From Chitinibacter sp. SCUT-21 (GTDB taxonomy: Bacteria; Pseudomonadota; Gammaproteobacteria; Burkholderiales; Chitinibacteraceae), in assembly GCA_041874755.1 (NCBI GenBank), contig CP102611.1, forward strand, positions 2,294,001 through 2,358,000: DNA of 64,000 nucleotides, read 5' to 3'. Shown here piece by piece: positions 53,906 through 64,000 of the stretch; the first letter of the stretch is position 1; the number at the start of each line of letters is the position of its first letter. A program made the translations under genes and the position numbers. The notes beneath the pieces are model-generated. The model had not been told where the DNA came from. It made no database searches and worked only from the letters and a program-made list of their open reading frames with translations.

Positions 53906-56900
53906 GTGCTTAAACTTGAAGACATTAAAATTGATGCTCAACTTCGCGGATTAATTGCAGAAGAAATCGTACGTATTGTGCAGGTCATGCCTGTTGGTGA
54001 GCATGCCGTCACGGTGTACTACAAAGACAGTCAGGGACGACTTGGCGAACAAATGCTGTTTCGCAACGATGAGTTTCGACTTGAATTGGCTCAGTCGGGT
54101 CGTCCATGGTCATTTGACGCTTCAGGAGCAGAGTTTAAGTTAGGTTTAGAGGCCTACCGTATCAACCAAGCTCATCTTTTTGACCCAATGATGGCGGTTC
54201 ATACTTCGAATGTAGAGCCATTGCCACACCAAATTTCAGCTGTGTATGAAGCAATGTTGCCTCGACAGCCATTACGCTTTGTTTTGGCGGATGATCCCGG
54301 TGCGGGCAAGACCATCATGGCGGGCCTATTGATTCGTGAGCTATTGATGCGAGCGGATGCTAAGCGAATTTTGATCGTATCGCCCGGCTCGCTAAGTGAT
54401 CAGTGGCAAGATGAGTTACTTGAGAAATTTGGTGTCCAATTTGAGATTTTCAGCCGTGAAAAGCAAGAGCAATCAGCCACGGGCAATTACTTTGATGAAA
54501 CAAACCTGTTGATCTGCCGCCTTGATCAGTTATCCAGAAATCAGGAATACCAAGAAAAGTTAAAGAGTACCGAGTGGGATCTCATCATTGTCGATGAGGC
54601 CCATAAGCTATCAGCCAATTATTTTGGAAATAAGGTCAATAAAACAGCCCGATTCGAACTGGGTGAACTGCTGGGAACAATTACTCGGCATTTCTTGCTC
54701 ATGACAGCGACACCACACAATGGCAAGGAAGAAGACTTCCAAATTTGGTTGTCATTGCTTGATGGTGATCGCTTTTATGGCAAGTTCCGTGAAGGCGCGC
54801 ACAAGGTCGATGTATCCGACATGATGCGTCGCATGGTGAAAGAAGAGCTACTCAAATTTGATGGTACAAAGCTGTTCCCTGAGCGCAGAGCTATCACTGC
54901 GAGCTATGAGCTATCTGATGCTGAAGCTGCACTGTATGCAGCCGTGACCGACTATGTCCGCAACGAAATGAATCGTGCGGACAAACTTGATGGTAAGCGA
55001 AAAGGCACGGTTGGTTTTGCATTAACTCAATTGCAGCGCCGCCTCGCATCAAGCCCTGAAGCGATTTATCAGTCGTTAAAACGTCGGCACAAACGTCTGG
55101 AAAGTCGGCTTGAAGAAATGCGATTGGAAGCGCGTGGCCACAAGGTCAGTAAGGGCGTTGCTGAAACGCTGGGTGAATACACGGTTAAAAAAACAATCGA
55201 GATACCAGACAACCTCGATGACTTAGATGATGAGTTAAGTGCAAACGAGTATGAGCTGTATGCGGAACAGGTTGCGGATCAAGCCACAGCAGCAGCAACT
55301 GCGGTTGAGCTTGAAGCTGAAATCTTAATTCTTAAAGATTTAGAAGAACAAGCAGCTGCCGTCGTTCACTCGGGAAAAGATAAAAAGTGGGAAGAGTTAT
55401 CTCACTTGCTGCAAGAGTCTCCTGAGATGTACACCTCGCATGGAACACGCAGAAAATTAATTATTTTCACAGAGCATCGTGACACACTTAATTATTTAGT
55501 GGGTCGGATTGGAACTCTGTTGGGTAGAGCGCAAGCGATTGTCACCATTCATGGGGGCACCAATCGTGATGAGCGAAGAAAAGCGCAGGAAGAATTTCGC
55601 AATAACCCCGATGTGTTGGTATTGGTCGCCACAGATGCGGCAGGCGAAGGCGTGAACTTGCAAAATGCCAACTTGATGGTGAACTACGATCTTCCTTGGA
55701 ACCCTAACCGGCTGGAGCAGCGCTTCGGTCGTGTGCATCGGATTGGTCAGACTGAGGTTTGCCATTTATGGAACTTGCTCGCTAAAGGCACACGCGAAGG
55801 TGAAGTTTTCCAAAAGCTGTTTGAAAAGCTAGAAATCGAAAGTAAAGCGCTGGGCGGCAAAGTTTTCGATATCCTTGGTGAAGCCTTCGAGAATCGTTCG
55901 CTCAAAGAATTATTGATCGAAGCAATTCGATATGGCGAAGATCCTGTGCGTCGTCACGAGTGGGAAAACACCATCGACCATACACTCGATGCTGAGCACT
56001 TGAAAGAAATCCTGCGACGCAATGCGCTAGTTGAGCAGCATATGAGCTTGGATGATCTTTATGCAGTGAAAGAGGAAATGGAACGTGCAGAGGCCCGACG
56101 TTTACAGCCTTACTTTATTCGGGCCTTTTTCCTCGAAGCATTCCAATCACTTCAAGGGCAATTGCGTGCACGAGAAAGTGGTCGCTATGAAGTCATTCAC
56201 GTGCCCGGCGTTATTCGTGAACGCGATAGAGTGATTGGCACAACACGAACACCAGTGCTAGGGAAATATTCGCGCATTTGTTTTGAAAAGCAAAATGTAC
56301 GCATTCCGGGTAAGGATATGGCGGATCTGATCCATCCCGCTCACCCATTAATGCATGCAACAACCGATTTGATTCTTGCCGCACATCGCAGCAAACTCAA
56401 ACAAGGCGCAGTATTGGTTGATCCCAACGACGATGGTATCGAGCCGAAAATTCTGTTCATGATTGATCACGTAGTACGTGAGTCCGATCCAGCAAATCCG
56501 CATGTCGCATCGCGTCGATTGCAGTTCGTGACTATTGATCAGCATGGCGTAGCAAGCAATGCAGGTTGGGCTCCCCACCTTGATTTGCAGCCTATTGATC
56601 AATACGATCATCAACTCATACAAGATGTTCTACGGGCCGCATGGATTACAGCTGACCTAGAAAACATTGCGCTCAATTATGCTTCACAACATTTAGTGCC
56701 AGAGCATTACAGCGAAGTCAAAGGTCGGCGCGAACGCCAGTCAGATAAAATATTACAAGCTGTCCATGAACGACTGATCAAAGAAATCAATCATTGGCAG
56801 GGTAATTACCTAAAGCTCACCGAAGACGTGGCAGCGGGTAAACAACCGCGCATGCAGCCCGAAAATGCCCGACGCCGTGTTGATGAGCTAACAGCTCGTC

Positions 56901-57448
56901 TACAGCAACGTACCAGTGAGCTAACCGCGCTGAGAAACGTTGTATCAAGCACGCCGGTAGTAATCGGGGGCGCATTGTTAATTCCTGCTGGATTATTAGC
57001 GCAACGTAAAGGTGAAACAACCTTCTGCGTGGATGCAGCAGCACGTAGCCGAGTCGAGCAACTAGCGATGCAAGCGGTAATGCAATATGAGGTTTCGCTA
57101 GGCAATACAGTGAAAGATGTATCGGCAGAAAAATGTGGTTGGGATATTTCCTCCCGACCTCCTTCTACTGACGCTTGCCCTATGCCAACGGATCGTCATA
57201 TTGAAGTCAAAGGGCGAGCTAAAGGTCAGAGTACAATCACGGTCACTCGCAACGAAATTATCTATGGATTAAATCAGTCGGATAAGTTCATTTTGGCCAT
57301 CGTCATCGTCGATGGGGATGCAGTTGAAGGACCGTATTACATACGCAAGCCATTCACATCCGAGCCAGATTTTGGCGTGGCCAGCATTAACTATGATTTG
57401 GCTGATTTGCTATCTAAAGCAGAACCGGCAGGAAAAACATGCAACTAA
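53906..57448 (+). CDS. SNF2-type helicase with C-terminal DUF3883-like domain
   Basis: A 1180-residue superfamily 2 ATPase. Motif I is [21 protein letters not shown] is [10 protein letters not shown] and III is LMTATPHNG. The C-terminal helicase half has [20 protein letters not shown] and [12 protein letters not shown]. The last 110 residues ([20 protein letters not shown], then [10 protein letters not shown]) match DUF3883, a nuclease-fold-like domain. Such enzymes move on DNA to aid recognition or cutting in defence systems such as DISARM's DrmD. The GTG start follows AGAGG. It overlaps the PtuA-like gene by ten bases. Confidence 0.93.
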   Translation: MLKLEDIKIDAQLRGLIAEEIVRIVQVMPVGEHAVTVYYKDSQGRLGEQMLFRNDEFRLELAQSGRPWSFDASGAEFKLGLEAYRINQAHLFDPMMAVHTSNVEPLPHQISAVYEAMLPRQPLRFVLADDPGAGKTIMAGLLIRELLMRADAKRILIVSPGSLSDQWQDELLEKFGVQFEIFSREKQEQSATGNYFDETNLLICRLDQLSRNQEYQEKLKSTEWDLIIVDEAHKLSANYFGNKVNKTARFELGELLGTITRHFLLMTATPHNGKEEDFQIWLSLLDGDRFYGKFREGAHKVDVSDMMRRMVKEELLKFDGTKLFPERRAITASYELSDAEAALYAAVTDYVRNEMNRADKLDGKRKGTVGFALTQLQRRLASSPEAIYQSLKRRHKRLESRLEEMRLEARGHKVSKGVAETLGEYTVKKTIEIPDNLDDLDDELSANEYELYAEQVADQATAAATAVELEAEILILKDLEEQAAAVVHSGKDKKWEELSHLLQESPEMYTSHGTRRKLIIFTEHRDTLNYLVGRIGTLLGRAQAIVTIHGGTNRDERRKAQEEFRNNPDVLVLVATDAAGEGVNLQNANLMVNYDLPWNPNRLEQRFGRVHRIGQTEVCHLWNLLAKGTREGEVFQKLFEKLEIESKALGGKVFDILGEAFENRSLKELLIEAIRYGEDPVRRHEWENTIDHTLDAEHLKEILRRNALVEQHMSLDDLYAVKEEMERAEARRLQPYFIRAFFLEAFQSLQGQLRARESGRYEVIHVPGVIRERDRVIGTTRTPVLGKYSRICFEKQNVRIPGKDMADLIHPAHPLMHATTDLILAAHRSKLKQGAVLVDPNDDGIEPKILFMIDHVVRESDPANPHVASRRLQFVTIDQHGVASNAGWAPHLDLQPIDQYDHQLIQDVLRAAWITADLENIALNYASQHLVPEHYSEVKGRRERQSDKILQAVHERLIKEINHWQGNYLKLTEDVAAGKQPRMQPENARRRVDELTARLQQRTSELTALRNVVSSTPVVIGGALLIPAGLLAQRKGETTFCVDAAARSRVEQLAMQAVMQYEVSLGNTVKDVSAEKCGWDISSRPPSTDACPMPTDRHIEVKGRAKGQSTITVTRNEIIYGLNQSDKFILAIVIVDGDAVEGPYYIRKPFTSEPDFGVASINYDLADLLSKAEPAGKTCN

Positions 57449-58815
57449 ATACTTTGCAGTTAAAAAATTTTCGCTGTTTCGAATCTTTCAAAATCGAATT
57501 CGAGCCTAAATTGACCGTTCTGGTTGCATCTAACGGGGCTGGTAAAACTTCGATTCTCGATGCAATTGCGGTTGCTCTTGGACCGTATTTAGGGTCTTTT
57601 GATCAAGGCGTCGGTAAGCATTTTCTCGCCAGTGACATTCGATTAACGCGCGTGCGTGAAACTCAATCGAATGAAATGGAATATGCGCCTACTGGTATTG
57701 CACTCCAAGCATCGGGCGTATTTACGGCTGTAAATATGAAGCTTGGCTTGATTGACAATGAACCGACTCACCATACGTGGTCGCGCTCACTGGCTGGGCC
57801 CACAAAATCAAAAACGACAATCAAAGAAGCAAAGGTTTTGATTGACTACGGCAAGCACATGCAGTTTTTGGTAAAAGAAGGCAAGGATGCTGTCTTGCCT
57901 GTTTTGGCTTACTACGGCACAGGACGACTTTGGCAGCAAAAAAAGCTTACAATTGGTAAGCTGCCAAAGACATCTAGAACGCTTGGGTATACTGATTGCC
58001 TTGATCCTGCCTCTAGCTATAAATCACTGGTTGAGTGGTTTCGTTACTGGAACATCAATGCGCTGAATGCAAAACTCAAAGCTACGCAAGCTGGTCTGCC
58101 ATACATACCGGGTGAGTTTGACGCTTACATCGCATCGGTTACCAATGCAGTCAATCTTTGTCTTATGCCATCAGGCTGGAAGAATCTGACGTACTCATTC
58201 AATCAGGAAGAGTTGGTCGCTGAGCATGAACATTATGGTGTATTACCAGTAGAGCAGCTGAGTGACGGTATACGCAATATGATCGGTATGGTGGCTGATA
58301 TTGCGTTTCGAGCAACGAAGCTCAACCCACAACTTGGATCATCTGCATCATCATCGACGCCGGGTATTGTTTTGATCGACGAAGTAGACATGCACCTACA
58401 TCCCGAATGGCAGCAGGTCGTTTTGCTGGGACTCAGGGCTGCCTTTCCCTGCATCCAATTCATCGTTACCACCCACAGCCCGCAAGTGCTCAGTACCGTA
58501 TCCAAAGCGCACATTCGCGTCATTGTTCAGACTGAAAACGGCTGGCAGGCCGAGAAACCGGATATGAGCCCACTGGGTCGCGCAGCTGGTGATGCACTTG
58601 CTCAGATCATGCTCACGCATCAGCATCCGCCGCTGGAAGAATTGCTTAGTCAGGTACGAACTTATGAGCAAATGGTAAAAGCTGGTCACGAACATTCCGA
58701 TAATGCAAAAGGTTTATTGCAATCGCTGACTGTGCAAGGCTATGAAATCCCTGAGGCTGATTTAGCGCTCTGGCGCTTTCTCGCTCAGCACGGTTCAGGA
58801 GCTGCCAATGGTTGA
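57439..58815 (+). CDS. PtuA-like AAA/ABC ATPase (Septu-type)
   Basis: The 458-residue protein has a RecF/SMC-type head: [19 protein letters not shown] near residue 30 (Walker A), [12 protein letters not shown] near 275 (signature) and [16 protein letters not shown] near 312 (Walker B), then [12 protein letters not shown]. The C-terminal arm has helices to residue 458. It resembles PtuA of Septu and the ATPase of retron Ec78-type systems, and the HNH gene that follows supports this. The genes overlap by eight bases. Its position inside a methylase-helicase operon is unusual. Confidence 0.88.
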   Translation: MQLNTLQLKNFRCFESFKIEFEPKLTVLVASNGAGKTSILDAIAVALGPYLGSFDQGVGKHFLASDIRLTRVRETQSNEMEYAPTGIALQASGVFTAVNMKLGLIDNEPTHHTWSRSLAGPTKSKTTIKEAKVLIDYGKHMQFLVKEGKDAVLPVLAYYGTGRLWQQKKLTIGKLPKTSRTLGYTDCLDPASSYKSLVEWFRYWNINALNAKLKATQAGLPYIPGEFDAYIASVTNAVNLCLMPSGWKNLTYSFNQEELVAEHEHYGVLPVEQLSDGIRNMIGMVADIAFRATKLNPQLGSSASSSTPGIVLIDEVDMHLHPEWQQVVLLGLRAAFPCIQFIVTTHSPQVLSTVSKAHIRVIVQTENGWQAEKPDMSPLGRAAGDALAQIMLTHQHPPLEELLSQVRTYEQMVKAGHEHSDNAKGLLQSLTVQGYEIPEADLALWRFLAQHGSGAANG

Positions 58816-59416
58816 ATTGCAACACACCCAACCTGAACCCACAGTGCTGGCAGCCTACAAAGGCATCTACCCGTCTGAAACCAATTTTGACGCTAAAACG
58901 TTTATCGATGTGAAGCCAGCCATTCGGGCTGCTTTGAATAAAGACCAAGGCGGCTTGTGTGTTTATTGTGAACGCAAGTTGTCGGCTACACGCGGTCAGA
59001 TTGACCACATCAAGCCCAAATCCGGCCCCAATGCCCAACCGGCACTAACTTTTACTTACAGTAATTATGCGCACAGCTGCATTACTGAAGGCAGACAAAG
59101 CACTTGCGGACAGCAGAAAAAACATGGAGTGCTACCTATAGAGCCTACTCTTGGGTGTAATACGCAATGGGTTTTGAGTACCAGCGATGGCAAACTTGAG
59201 CCCAAATTAGGCCTGACGAGGAAGCAACAAGCCCCTGTTCGGCTCACTTGCGACATGCTCGGTCTGAATACCAATGCTGTTTTAGTCGCAGAACGTTTGG
59301 AATGGGCACAAAAATATATCGAAGTATTGAAGCTTGCAGCTGCCCAAGGCAATCCAGCATTGGCAAATCAATTTCTGCAGATTGCGCCGTTCCGGCACAT
59401 TCTGAAAACAATCTAA
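58808..59416 (+). CDS. PtuB-like HNH nuclease (Septu-type)
   Basis: The 202-residue protein carries an HNH motif: CVYCERKLSATRGQIDHIKP near residue 52 supplies the zinc cysteines and the His, YSNYAHSC supplies the Asn, and STCGQQKKHG the last Cys. This is the layout of PtuB and retron-associated HNH proteins (TIGR02646-like). It would be the toxic or cutting effector of the PtuA ATPase. It overlaps ptuA by eight bases and precedes the methylase gene by 12. Confidence 0.87.
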   Translation: MVELQHTQPEPTVLAAYKGIYPSETNFDAKTFIDVKPAIRAALNKDQGGLCVYCERKLSATRGQIDHIKPKSGPNAQPALTFTYSNYAHSCITEGRQSTCGQQKKHGVLPIEPTLGCNTQWVLSTSDGKLEPKLGLTRKQQAPVRLTCDMLGLNTNAVLVAERLEWAQKYIEVLKLAAAQGNPALANQFLQIAPFRHILKTI

Positions 59417-59428
59417 ATAAGAACAACT

Positions 59429-62308
59429 ATGACCCACCCCATCAAAACCCCGAAAAAACTTATTGAAACCAGCTTGCCGCTGGATGCGATCAACGAAGCT
59501 TGTGCTCACGAAAAGCAACCTGGTATTGGTGCGCATCCTAGAGGCTTGCATTTGTGGTGGGCGCGTCGCCCGCTGGCTGCAGCGCGGGCAGTGATTTTTG
59601 CGCAGATGGTGAACGACCCCGGCTACGAGCGATATTTGGGGCGTGGGGTGAACAAGGAAAAAGCTCAGCTAGAGCGCGAGCGGCTGTTCGATATCATTCG
59701 CAAGTTGGTGCAGTGGGAAAACACGAATAACGAGCAAGTGCTGGCCGAGGCGCGGGCGGAAATCTGGAAAAGCTGGCGGGAAACCTGCGAGCTGAATAAA
59801 GGCCATCCGCAAGCGGCGGAGCTATTCAACCCAGAGCAACTGCCAGCCTTCCACGATCCGTTCGCCGGTGGTGGTGCGCTACCGCTGGAAGCGCAGCGGC
59901 TGGGGCTGGAGAGCCATGCCTCCGATCTGAACCCGGTGGCGGTGCTGATCAACAAGGCGATGATCGAAATCCCGCCCAAGTTCGCAGGCCGCGCACCGGT
60001 CGGCCCACTGGATCCAACTGCAAAGAGTATTACCAAAGATGCTTTTGAGAATTGGAATGGCGCGAAAGGCCTGGCGGAAGATGTACGTCGCTACGGGGTA
60101 TGGGTGCGCAGTCAAGCAATAAAAAGGATTGGACACTTATACCCAAAGGTTGATTTGCCGACTGAGCACGGCGGTGGCAAGGCAACTGTGATTGCTTGGC
60201 TGTGGGCCCGCACGGTAAAAAGCCCCAACCCGGCCTTTAGTCAGATCGACGTGCCACTGGCTTCGACCTTCATCTTATCCAGCAAGGCGGGCAAGGAAAG
60301 CTATGTCGAGCCCGTGATTGAAGGCAGCAACTATCGCTTTACTGTCAAACAAGGTACACCGCCAGCTAACGCCAAAAGTGGTACCAAAGCCGAAGGCCGT
60401 GGAGCTAATTTTTTATGCCTGATGTCTGGATCACCAATTAGCGGCGATTACATCAAGGCAGAAGGTCAAGCCGGTCGGATGGGGGCACGTCTAATGGCCG
60501 TGGTGGCTGAAGGCAAGCGTGGCCGCATCTATCTGGCCCCCAGCGAGGACATGGTTGCTATTGCGGAACAAGCGCAGCCGGAATGGCGGCCACTGGGCGA
60601 TGTTCCTGCACGCTTGACTGGTGGCACGTGTGTTCCCTACGGGTTGAAAGAATGGGGCGACCTCTTCACCCCGCGCCAGTTGGTGGCGTTGACGACATTT
60701 TCCGATCTGGTCTCCGAAGCGCGCGGCAAAATCCGTGAGGACGCACTCAAGGCCGGCATGCCCGACGACGGCCTCCCCCTCGCTCAAGGCGGCACAGGTG
60801 CCACTGCCTATGCTGATGCGGTGGCGGTGTATTTGGCTTTTGCAATTGACCGACTTGTCGATTATGGAAGTTCGATTGCAACTTGGAAACCGTCTGGTGA
60901 ACAAGTCATGCAGACTTATAAGCGGCAGGCAATTCCAATGACTTGGGATTTCCCAGAATCTAATTTTTTGGCAACAAAAGCCATTTGTTGGGATAACGCG
61001 GTCAAATATTCTGCTGATAATTTACTTTCAACGGCAGGAGCAGTTCCGCGAATAGTCGGTTCTGCTTGCCAGCATGATGCCCAGACCCAAGAGATTAGCA
61101 TTTGTAAGGTAATTTCAACTGACCCTCCGTACTACGACAATATCGGTTATGCCGACCTGTCTGACTTTTTTTACGTCTGGCTGCGCCGTGCGTTGCGCCC
61201 GGTCTATCCCGAGCTGTTTGCCACGATGGCCGTTCCGAAAGCCGAAGAGCTGGTCGCTACGCCGTATCGCCACGGCAATAAGGACAAGGCTGAACAGTTT
61301 TTCCTGACCGGCATGACCGCTGCGATGCACCAACTGGCCGAGCAGGCGCATGGCGCATTCCCAGTCACCATTTATTACGCCTTCAAGGCGTCGGAAACTA
61401 CCGATAAAGGCACGGGCAATACCGGCTGGGAAACTTTTCTGGACGCCGTCCTACGCGCCGGGTTTGCCATTACTGGCACTTGGCCTATGCGCACCGAACT
61501 GGCCAATCGCATGATTGGCTCCGGCACCAATGCCCTGGCATCCAGCATCGTGCTGGTGTGCCGCAAGCGCTCCGCCGATGCTCCGACCGTGTCGCTGCGC
61601 GAGTTTGTCAAAGAACTGAAAGCCGAGCTGACCGAGGCGGTGGAGGTGATGATTGGCGGCGCGGAAGGCATTTCTCCCGTCGCGCCGGTCGATCTGGCGC
61701 AAGCCGTGATCGGCCCCGGCATGGCTGTGTTCTCCAAGTACGCGCAAGTGCTGAAAGCCGACGGTAGTGCCATGACGGTGCATGAGGCGCTGCTGCAGAT
61801 TAACAAGCTACTGACCGAGGGCGGCGATGATTTCGACGCCGACACCCAGTTCTGCCTGGCGTGGTTTGACCAGCAAGGCTGGAGTGTGGGCGAATTTGGC
61901 GTGGCCGATGTGTTGGCGCGTGCCAAGGGCACGTCGGTCGGTGGTTGCGCCGAAGCGGGTGTGGTCGAATCTGGCGCGGGCAAGGTACGGCTAATGAAGC
62001 CAGAAGAATACCCAGCCGATTGGGACCCGAAAAATGACAAGCGCCAACCCGTCTGGGAAGCCTGCCATCATCTGATCCGCGTACTCAGCCGCAGCGGCGA
62101 AACAGAAACTGGTGGATTATTGGCCCGCATACCCGACAAAGCCGAAGCAGTTCGCTCGCTAGCCTATCGCCTATATACCCTATGCGAGCGCAAGGGCTGG
62201 GCAGAAGAAGCCCGTAGCTACAACGAGCTAGTGACCAGCTGGCCAGCGATTGTGGCTGCTTCGCATGAAGTGGGGCATGTCGAGACCCAACCAGAACTAG
62301 ATTTCTAA
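59429..62308 (+). CDS. DUF1156 DNA methyltransferase (COG1743-like)
   Basis: The 959-residue protein begins with the DUF1156 pattern ([36 protein letters not shown]). The SAM-binding motif is [13 protein letters not shown] near residue 140 and the catalytic motif is [16 protein letters not shown] near 565, so it is an amino-methyltransferase acting on adenine or cytosine. It probably marks host DNA as self. Base composition changes sharply inside the gene: about 60835-61125 is AT-rich between GC-rich flanks, suggesting recombination just ahead of the catalytic motif. The start ATG has only a weak AAGAA site. Confidence 0.93.
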   Translation: MTHPIKTPKKLIETSLPLDAINEACAHEKQPGIGAHPRGLHLWWARRPLAAARAVIFAQMVNDPGYERYLGRGVNKEKAQLERERLFDIIRKLVQWENTNNEQVLAEARAEIWKSWRETCELNKGHPQAAELFNPEQLPAFHDPFAGGGALPLEAQRLGLESHASDLNPVAVLINKAMIEIPPKFAGRAPVGPLDPTAKSITKDAFENWNGAKGLAEDVRRYGVWVRSQAIKRIGHLYPKVDLPTEHGGGKATVIAWLWARTVKSPNPAFSQIDVPLASTFILSSKAGKESYVEPVIEGSNYRFTVKQGTPPANAKSGTKAEGRGANFLCLMSGSPISGDYIKAEGQAGRMGARLMAVVAEGKRGRIYLAPSEDMVAIAEQAQPEWRPLGDVPARLTGGTCVPYGLKEWGDLFTPRQLVALTTFSDLVSEARGKIREDALKAGMPDDGLPLAQGGTGATAYADAVAVYLAFAIDRLVDYGSSIATWKPSGEQVMQTYKRQAIPMTWDFPESNFLATKAICWDNAVKYSADNLLSTAGAVPRIVGSACQHDAQTQEISICKVISTDPPYYDNIGYADLSDFFYVWLRRALRPVYPELFATMAVPKAEELVATPYRHGNKDKAEQFFLTGMTAAMHQLAEQAHGAFPVTIYYAFKASETTDKGTGNTGWETFLDAVLRAGFAITGTWPMRTELANRMIGSGTNALASSIVLVCRKRSADAPTVSLREFVKELKAELTEAVEVMIGGAEGISPVAPVDLAQAVIGPGMAVFSKYAQVLKADGSAMTVHEALLQINKLLTEGGDDFDADTQFCLAWFDQQGWSVGEFGVADVLARAKGTSVGGCAEAGVVESGAGKVRLMKPEEYPADWDPKNDKRQPVWEACHHLIRVLSRSGETETGGLLARIPDKAEAVRSLAYRLYTLCERKGWAEEARSYNELVTSWPAIVAASHEVGHVETQPELDF

Positions 62309-62326
62309 AAATACAAGAGAACAACC

Positions 62327-64000
62327 ATGAGTCTGAAACCTTGGCGCGAAATCGCCCGACCCCATGCTGATGTATTGAATGGAACGTTTAAGCAGTCGGA
62401 ATTTGCTGCGGACATTACCCAAGTGAGTAATGGTACAGCGCCGACTGAATATACTGACCCAGAGCAGTTTTTTGCCCGAACCTTCATCACCGAAGGCATG
62501 CGCTTGCTCTTGATTTCGGTGGCGCAGCGCTTGGCTGGTCTGGGTGGAGATCCGGTGATTCAGCTGCAAACAGCATTTGGTGGCGGTAAAACGCACACCA
62601 TGCTGGCGGTATATCACTTGGCATCGCGCAAGGTAGCGGCAGATCAGTTGACGGGCATCCCCCCCATTTTAGATGCAGCTGGTATTAGCAGCTTACCCAC
62701 TGCGCGAGTGGCTGTGATTGATGGTATCCGCTTATCTCCTAGCCAGCCAATCAAGCATGGTGATATTGAAGCGAATACACTGTGGGGTGAACTGGCCTGG
62801 CAGTTGCTAGGCGCAGAAGGCTATGCCAAGGTAATGGCTAGCGATCAAGATGGCACTTCGCCGGGCAAAGAAGTTTTGGTCGATCTACTGAGCAGTGCTG
62901 CACCGTGCGTTATCCTGATTGACGAGTTAGTGGCTTATATTCGCCAACTTGAGGTTGGGAAGCAATTTAAGGGTGGCACATTTGATAGCAATATCACCTT
63001 TATTCAGGCATTAACTGAGGCATTGAAGGCTGTACCGAATGCCTTGTTGTTGGCTTCGTTGCCTGAATCTGAGCTTGAAGTGGGTGGCACAATGGGCCAA
63101 CGCGCCCTTGATTCGCTGGAAAAATACTTTGCTCGGGTTGAGTCGGTATGGAAACCGGTTGGGCCGGAAGAGGCATTCGAAATTGTACGCCGTCGTTTGT
63201 TTGAATATGCAGGGGATCCAGCGCAAGTTGAAGGTATTGCGCGGCAGTTTTGCAATTTCTACCAGCAGAATGCGACCAAGTTTCCAACGGAAACGCAATC
63301 CAATGTGTACTTCGACCGAATCTGCCGCTCGTTCCCGATTCACCCGGAAGTGTTTGACCGGCTGTACGAGGATTGGTCCACGCTGGACAAATTCCAGCGC
63401 ACCCGTGGCGTTTTGCAGTACATGGCGATTGTGATTCACCGTTTGTGGAACAGCGATAACCGTGATGCGCTGATCATGCCCGGCAGCCTGCCGCTGGATG
63501 ATTCCAATGTTAGTAATAAGAGCATCCACTACTTGCCACAAGGTTGGGAGCCGGTGATTCAACGTGAAGTGGATGGCGAGCGTTCGATCCCTCACGATAT
63601 TGATGGTCATAACCCGTTGTTTGGCAGCGTGCAAGCTGCACGTCGTGCTGCTCGTACGATTTTCCTAGGCAGTGCTCCTTCTAGCAATGCGCAGACCGTG
63701 CGTGGCTTAAAAGAAGAACGCATCTTGCTAGGAGCCGTTCAGCCTAGTCAAAACATTGGTGCTTTCTCGGATGTACTGAAGCGGCTGCGTGATCGCATGC
63801 ATTACCTGTATGCAGATCAGGATCGATACTGGTTGGATACCAAACCCAATCTTCGTCGCGAAATGGAAAGTCGGAAGCAAAATATCAGTGACCGAGATGA
63901 ATTGTTACCACAGTTAAAAATGCGCGTGAATGCTGCATTTGGTACGTCCCACCACTTTACAGGTATTCATGTTTTTGCAGGGTCTGCAGATGTGCCAGAC
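62327..64000 (+). CDS. DUF499 AAA+ ATPase (COG1483-like), 3' end outside window
   Basis: The 558 residues visible start [21 protein letters not shown] Walker A motif lies near residue 82 ([20 protein letters not shown]), a Walker B-like [19 protein letters not shown] near 205, then [14 protein letters not shown]. This matches DUF499 ATPases, which are regularly encoded beside DUF1156 methylases. The family has more than 1000 residues, so about half is missing on the right. It starts 18 bases after the methylase stop, with AAGAGA upstream. The frame runs to the window edge. Confidence 0.92.
   Translation, partial: MSLKPWREIARPHADVLNGTFKQSEFAADITQVSNGTAPTEYTDPEQFFARTFITEGMRLLLISVAQRLAGLGGDPVIQLQTAFGGGKTHTMLAVYHLASRKVAADQLTGIPPILDAAGISSLPTARVAVIDGIRLSPSQPIKHGDIEANTLWGELAWQLLGAEGYAKVMASDQDGTSPGKEVLVDLLSSAAPCVILIDELVAYIRQLEVGKQFKGGTFDSNITFIQALTEALKAVPNALLLASLPESELEVGGTMGQRALDSLEKYFARVESVWKPVGPEEAFEIVRRRLFEYAGDPAQVEGIARQFCNFYQQNATKFPTETQSNVYFDRICRSFPIHPEVFDRLYEDWSTLDKFQRTRGVLQYMAIVIHRLWNSDNRDALIMPGSLPLDDSNVSNKSIHYLPQGWEPVIQREVDGERSIPHDIDGHNPLFGSVQAARRAARTIFLGSAPSSNAQTVRGLKEERILLGAVQPSQNIGAFSDVLKRLRDRMHYLYADQDRYWLDTKPNLRREMESRKQNISDRDELLPQLKMRVNAAFGTSHHFTGIHVFAGSADVPD

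Noticed and set aside
62297..62617. 106-residue minus-strand frame at the start of the DUF499 gene
   Set aside because: It is antisense to the clear N-terminus and Walker A region of the DUF499 ATPase.
53000..64000. Assignment of the operon to BREX or DISARM
   Set aside because: No PglZ, BrxC or BrxL, and no DUF1998 (DrmB), DrmA-like or phospholipase D gene is visible. The DUF1156 and DUF499 proteins do not belong to the core of either system as I know them.

Overview
The window looks like a chromosomal segment of a motile, Gram-negative betaproteobacterium. My best guess is a Neisseriales or Chitinibacteraceae-type organism, because it carries a PilG/H/I/J-ChpA twitching chemosensory operon, two adjacent LpxL-type acyltransferase genes beside metK, an SAH riboswitch ahead of ahcY, Rof, and Tat-dependent periplasmic iron-uptake genes. 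The genus is inference. Nothing in the window fixes it.

Layout. (1) 1-8407 (+) is a chemosensory cluster: the tail of an MCP, cheW, cheR, then two copies of a cheB plus REC-EAL pair, separated by an MCP-like protein that lacks the signalling hairpin tip. The first EAL protein keeps the catalytic residues; the second has lost them. (2) 8404-11149 holds an Hsp70-like (YegD-type) ATPase, a metallophosphoesterase and a small secreted His/Asp-rich protein with a CRP-like site upstream. (3) 11146-15826 (-) is an iron-related operon (imelysin, di-haem protein, second imelysin, DUF1513 protein) with a Fur-like inverted repeat at its head. (4) 16013-23591 (-) is the PilG-PilH-PilI-PilJ-ChpA operon. 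Beyond it lies a 770-base non-coding stretch with a perfect CRP consensus and a cluster of ATTACGT palindromes. (5) 24362-32007 is mostly core: a TerB/DUF697 protein, two LpxL paralogues, metK, an SAH riboswitch with ahcY, rof and a Tat-exported dienelactone hydrolase. (6) Three tandem initiator tRNA genes (32216-32637) share one strong promoter.

From the tRNA cluster to the right edge the content becomes accessory. There is a Sir2 protein, a family B DNA polymerase, and two tandem regulator/excisionase-like cassettes with a 38-bp perfect palindrome. These are followed by a tyrosine integrase with a small gene and an HD protein, a HAD phosphatase with a 36-residue membrane protein, a DUF2130 protein, a WYL-Sir2 fusion, and a HIT/HNH pair.

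Two adjacent defence-like operons close the window. The first (46540-52886) encodes an SMC-like ATPase, a MukE-like protein, a kleisin-like protein and a small TOPRIM protein. This is a Wadjet/Mks-type set with the SMC gene first. The second (53000 to beyond 64000) encodes a WYL regulator with a clear operator, an SNF2-type helicase with a DUF3883 tail, a Septu-like PtuA/PtuB pair, a DUF1156 DNA methylase and a DUF499 ATPase. All are spaced or overlapped as one transcription unit. The nesting of a PtuAB-like ATPase/HNH pair inside a methylase-helicase-DUF499 operon, and the WYL-Sir2 fusion, are the strongest candidates for something not yet described. No database search was possible. Family names rest on motifs and recall.
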